From Euryodendron excelsum (Eukaryota; Streptophyta; Magnoliopsida; Ericales; Pentaphylacaceae), in the NCBI GenBank assembly GCA_033060915.1, contig CM065393.1:6589001-6653000 (forward strand): 64,000 nt of DNA, given 5' to 3'. Under the pieces are notes generated by a model. The model had not been told where the DNA came from. It saw only the letters and a list, made by a program, of their open reading frames with translations, and did not search any database. Made by a program: the position numbers and the translations under genes. Position 1 is the first letter of the stretch. Each line of letters starts with the position of its first letter. This document shows, in pieces, positions 59,795-64,000 of the stretch.

Positions 59795-62700
59795 TATTAA
59801 GGAATGGAAATATGGAGGGACAGAGAAGAAGACAAACTATGGGTATCACAGAAAAAAATATATGGAGAAGATGCTAGAGAGATTTAATATGACAAATGCA
59901 AAACCGGCCAGTATTCCTCTAGCTAACCACTTGATCATATCATTCTATGGATAATAAGGTGAAGAAAATGTCCTGAGTCTAGTATGCTAGTGCAGTGGGA
60001 AGCTTAATGTATGTCATGGTTTGTAGTCAGCCAGTGTCACGCCCCATAACCCGGCCTATGCAGATTTAGGGTACATGATCGGCCAGTAGTAAGGCTACCC
60101 GAGACCGTATTACATAAATTGATTGATCACCTATTTGAAATCATTTAAAATTTGTGAAAATAGAATCTTTTATATCTTGAAATATAATCTGTGTTATACA
60201 TGGTAGAGCTGTGCCTAATCCATAACATAACAAACATAAGGACCAAATCAAGGTCCATCGAAGTTATAGCATTATATCATTACAAAACATCAGGTCCAGT
60301 CCTCAAACATTATACAAAACATAGGCCCATGGGCCGTAGCTCAAAATCCACGTATGACCTCGCTTTAGGGCCTCTCGGATTGGCTACCTGAAAATCATTT
60401 AAAAAAACATAAGCTAATACTTCATGAATAACAATGATGCATGAGCATGAAAATATCATGGACTAGCAATTATGTCTAATGTATAAAACAATAGATAAAA
60501 CATTTATGCATATAAAGCATAAACTTGAAACGTGTAAGCATAGGCTTGAAATTATAGATAGCATAAGCATCATATTGAAATATTCTATCGTTTCAAAACA
60601 TGATATTATAAAAGAGAGATGCGACATATCTTTCTTCGTGATAAAGCATAACATAACTTGTCATAAACATTTGAACATATCATCGTTCTCGTTCTAAAAC
60701 TTAAGTGTGTTACAACCCGACATTAGAGCTACGCTCCACATCAGTAACCTTAAAGGTCACACATAAGGCTCTTTAGGTCGTGGGATGTGTCCCGAACATG
60801 GCAATAGTTTATTTCACATCCCCTATTGAAGGACCATCGTTTTTAGTTTAAGGTCTTGCCACGAAAGACCTCGAGTTGGCACCATACATTGGAAAAGTCT
60901 TGCATCTCTTTCATGTAAGCATTTTAGTCCATGGGTTTCAATTCATAACATAATACAACTTGCATGCCTTAAAAGTACGACATTTATAATTGAATATAAC
61001 ATTGATGCATTGAAAATATATGTAAAACAGTTGGAAAGTACTAGAATTTACTCATGGTATATCATTACTCACTTTTCTTCGATAGAATGAGTGATGAACA
61101 AGGTGTTCTTACACAAAATGCACATAGAAGTATGAAAATATCAATATAAGACTCCAAGGCAAAGCAACAATGTAAAACGAGAACATAAGGTTGATGTTTG
61201 AACATGAAAGTGGGGACGTCAACTCCTTCATTGCATCTCAACCACTTCTCAAGGAAGAGTTCACACTCTAGGTTAAATCCATTAAAAAATAGGCTTAAAA
61301 GGCTTTAATTTGATAGGTCATGGGTCACAAATACATCTCAGATGAAGAAGTTATGTCCTACAGAAAATGGACTAAAATTTTGGAAGAAGAATGTTACTGA
61401 CAGAATTTTGGGTCAACTTCAAAATTTAATATCTCTTAATTTATAAGGAATTAGAGTACAAACTTTATATCGATACAAAGGTCTATGAATTTACTATCCA
61501 ATACTTCAAACGGTGCATCAATATGAGTTTTTTTTTAGAGAAAGTTATGCCCATTTTATCGGAGCTAAAAAAGTGAAACTGGGAACTCTAGACAAAATGG
61601 TCGATTCCTGAGACTAAAGAGTCGACTCCTGAACTGAAAGAATGAATCTGGGAGTTCTCTAGACAAAAGGGTCGACTCTTGAGACCAAAGAGTCGACTCC
61701 TGAGCTAAAAACCCAAATTTCAAACCCGAAAATCTCCAAACCTCACTCAAACCAATTCTAAACTTCATCAAACATTTCCCAAACTCCTTAAATGCTTTTA
61801 GGGAATAAAGATGACCCAAAAAAATCACAATAACTCATAATGAAACACTTTAAACAAGTAAATTGAAGGGATCTAGGGTTTTAGGAACCCAAGCCCTGAC
61901 TTGCATAAGTTGGGGATTTAAATCCCAAACTCTCAAATCTTTCAATGGGGCTTACAATACTCTATATTTAGTCAATTTGGGACTCAAAAGAGTTACTCAC
62001 AACAACTCAACAACACAACCCATAATGATAGATGCATACAATATACAATTGTAGTAGAAAATGAAACCTTACCCTTCTTTAAGCTTGGTTAAGTCTTCTA
62101 TTGGCTTCAAACTCTTCCTTCAAGCTTCTTTCTCCTCTTTCTCATCTCCCCTTCTCCCTCTCTTCCCTCTTAACCGGTTGAAATGTGTGAGTTGTGTGCA
62201 CATAAGTGTATATAAGATGATACACATGGAAATAATCTCATGTGTCTCACTCTATAGGCTTAAGTTACAACATAAGCTCTCATTGGTCATTTTTGACCCA
62301 CAAGGAGAAATAATTAACATTAAACATTGCATACACTAGAAATTCTAATTAATATAAATAAATAGAGGTTCGGGATATCATAGCCAGATATCTCACATCC
62401 AGTTAGTGTTGTAAGTAAGTACATGGATAATCTAGGAAAGAAGCATTGAAACATAGTCAAATGGATATTCAGGTACTTGAGCGGTACGTTGGATTTCGGT
62501 ATCTTATATCAGAAATAAGATGAAACATAATAGGTTGTGGGCTATGTAGATGCAGATTATGTAGGAGATCTGGACAAAGCAGAAGTTTACTACAAGTTAT
62601 ATATATTTACTCTTGCAAGTGGGCTTATAAGTTGGAAAGCTATGCTTCAATCGACTCCCGTTTTATCCACAACTAAAGCGAAATATGTGGCAACGGTGGA

Positions 62701-63001
62701 AGTTGCCAAGGAGGCTTTGTGGTTGACAGGTTTGGTTAAGGAATTTGGATTGAAGACGGAATGCTTGGAGTTGTATTGTGACAGTCAAAGTGTTATTCAT
62801 TTGGCGAAGAATCAAGTTTATCATGCACGAACAAAACACATCGACGTGAGGTATCACACAGTCAGAGGATGGGCAGAAGAAGGCAAGATAAATTTAAAAA
62901 AGATTTATACTGAGAATAATGCAATGAATATGTTAACAAAGCTAGTGACTACACAAAAGTTCAAGCACTGCTTGGACTTGATCAATCTTTCGCACTGTTA
63001 A
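59795..63001 (+). pseudogene. Ty1/copia pol relic (RT end and RNase H), split by B3
   Basis: Left part: GMEIWRDREEDKLWVSQ (59801), then after one extra A in an A7 run YMEKMLERFNMTNAKPASIP, then YASAVGSLMYVMVCSQP up to 60034. Right part from 62388: DISHPVSVVSKYMDN, HWNIVKWIFRYLSGTLDFG, then a stop, then RNase H from 62537 (GYVDADYVGD, CDSQSVIHLAKNQ, HIDVRYH) ending TAA at 62999-63001. With B3 and one GCCAG copy removed the codons join as CSQ-PD-ISH, the conserved copia junction. RNase H has Lys where the catalytic Glu of 'STEAEY' belongs (TTKAKY). Stops and shifts show it is dead. gag, protease and integrase are absent. Confidence 0.88.
60035..62382 (-). mobile_element. Solo LTR B3 (2.35 kb, inverted)
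   Basis: Plus strand TGTCACGCCCCATAACCCGG ... GGTTCGGGATATCATA, flanked by perfect GCCAG (60030-60034, 62383-62387). It is the reverse complement of the B LTR: GCACCATACATT and CTCGAGTTGG near 60870-60885, and GGATATCATA for the TGTAATATCC start. No primer site or gag. Inside, 61595-61710 has four GTCGA(C/T)TC(C/T)TGA-type repeats. It lies in a copia reverse transcriptase. Confidence 0.86.
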
Positions 63002-63103
63002 ATATTGGAAGAAAATCTCAGGGCATAGGGATGCGGATCTACATCTGGATGCGGACCTGAAGTTTTAGGTGGAGGCATTTGAATTTTGGTCAAGGTGGAG
63101 AAT
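63002..63103 (+). other. pol-to-LTR spacer with polypurine tract
   Basis: About 100 bp after the RNase H stop. CAAGGTGGAGAA at 63091-63102 directly precedes the LTR start and is the likely plus-strand primer. Confidence 0.6.
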
Positions 63104-63655
63104 TGTTGAGGGTGGCTACAAATTCAAAGTCGTTAGAGTTACAATAGTCAACAGTTGTCAGAGTTACAGTAGTTAACAGCCGTCAGAATTACAGTAGTCA
63201 ACAGCCATCAGAACTACAGTAGTCAACAGCCATCAGAACTACAGTAGTCAACAGCCGTTAGAGTTATAGTAGTCAACAGCTATCAAAGCTACTGTAGTCC
63301 ATGACTCATTTCACCTATAAATAGCCAACGAATCTCCCATTTTCAAGACATAGCTAGAAGAAGAGAAAGTGGGGTTTTCTTTACCAAGTTTGAGAGGGTG
63401 AGTTGAGACAGGTGTATAAGGGTTTAAGGGTTTGGGTTTTGGTTATTAAACTTGAGTGTATACTTGAATCATTGTTTTCAATTTTTTTTTAGTAGTAAAG
63501 TAGGAAACCGAAGCACGTCCCGTGAACGTAGGCAATTTTGCCAAACCACACTAAATACTAGTGTCACTCTTCTTGTATGCTTTGATTGCTTTTATTTTTT
63601 TAATTATTATTTTTCTATCATTTGTACTAACCAATTGCTGCAAGAATTCCCAACA
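63104..63655 (+). repeat. 3' LTR of the copia relic
   Basis: Starts TGTTGAGGGTGGC right after the polypurine tract and ends GAATTCCCAACA, giving TGTTG/CAACA inverted ends over 552 bp. It contains a 25-bp repeat array, then a TATA-like CACCTATAAATAGCC at 63318-63332. No 5' LTR is in the window, so the element is truncated on the left. Confidence 0.78.
63129..63299 (+). repeat. 25-bp tandem repeat in copia LTR U3
   Basis: Six to seven copies of a unit like GTCAGAATTACAGTAGTCAA + CAGCC, with two neighbouring copies identical. It ends about 20 bp upstream of the TATA-like box, the usual place of LTR enhancer repeats. Confidence 0.85.
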
Positions 63656-64000
63656 GCTCAAAATCTTTTAGGCTATATGCTCATCTACAATATCTTATTC
63701 CAATATGCAATTTGTATTTTTTTTAATGTGTGTGTGTGAGATTTGATGTAGCTAATTGAATATGCAAAAACTGAGTCAAATTGTGTCATTAAAGCAGATG
63801 GTTCATGTGCCCTAAGAGGTAAGAAAAAGAAGCAAGAGGAAAAAAGTGAGGGGTCAATTTTTAGTTTTGGTCCTGCCAATTTTCTTCTTCTTTTCTCAAT
63901 ACATTTCTGAATTTAATTATATGATCCCATTTGGTCTATCATAAGAATTGTTCGTGGGAAGATTGCAATGTAGGTCTTTTTGCTATTTAGTGGTTTGACT
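63656..64000. other. Right flank, no recognised gene
   Basis: AT-rich DNA beyond the copia 3' LTR with a short (TG)n run at 63728-63738. No coding support. Confidence 0.3.

Noticed and set aside
63129..63299. CRISPR-like array
   Set aside because: Head-to-tail 25-bp repeats without unique spacers, inside a plant LTR.

Overview
This window looks like a gene-poor, transposon-packed stretch of a flowering-plant nuclear genome. The AT-rich DNA, Ty3/gypsy and Ty1/copia LTR elements, L1-type LINEs, hAT debris and small foldback elements all point that way. The species cannot be read from the sequence; a woody angiosperm is only a guess. No rRNA, tRNA or CRISPR is visible.

The only convincing host genes are two minus-strand protein-kinase genes in tandem, called K1 (26753-32298) and K2 (36251-42652) here. 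I assembled both from splice sites and codon phase. Downstream of exon 1 they share five exons with identical intron phases (1,0,1,0,1), a second coding exon of the same length (145 bp) and one giant last intron (3.3 and 4.0 kb). Corresponding landmarks lie 9.5-9.8 kb apart, including an AT-rich upstream block at 32862 and 42658, so the pair arose by segmental duplication. K1 keeps the ATP lysine, an HGD-type catalytic loop and DFG. K2 has lost the catalytic Asp, the loop Lys and Asn, and the DFG glycine, so it reads as a pseudokinase, and its first exon has no visible ATG.

The rest is a layered transposon graveyard. Most insertions resolve to solo LTRs with 5-bp target duplications. Family A is a very long LTR: 6755-11955 (5.2 kb) and 50096-54592 (4.5 kb), plus a shorter relative at 3521-5295. 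Family B is a 2.2-2.4 kb LTR. One B copy (6522-16035) is an element with 5' LTR, primer-binding site, broken gag, start of protease and a 3' LTR remnant; the others are solo LTRs at 43485-47938 and 60035-62382. Nesting runs several layers deep: A inside the B 5' LTR; a copia-type solo LTR inside a B solo LTR; A inside a copia-type solo LTR that itself split an older tandem repeat; and B inside a copia reverse transcriptase, where the reading frame closes once the element and one target duplication are removed.

Layout: 1-3520 Tat-like LTR, leader and gag start; 3521-6521 short A-like solo LTR and LTR-like DNA; 6522-16035 element B1 with nested A1; 16036-24157 hAT remains, simple repeats, a LINE 3' end and a foldback; 24163-25492 solo LTR D; 26753-42652 the kinase pair with a MITE and a LINE in introns; 43035-57830 nested LTRs and small DNA elements; 57831-64000 copia polymerase relic carrying a B solo LTR, then its 3' LTR.
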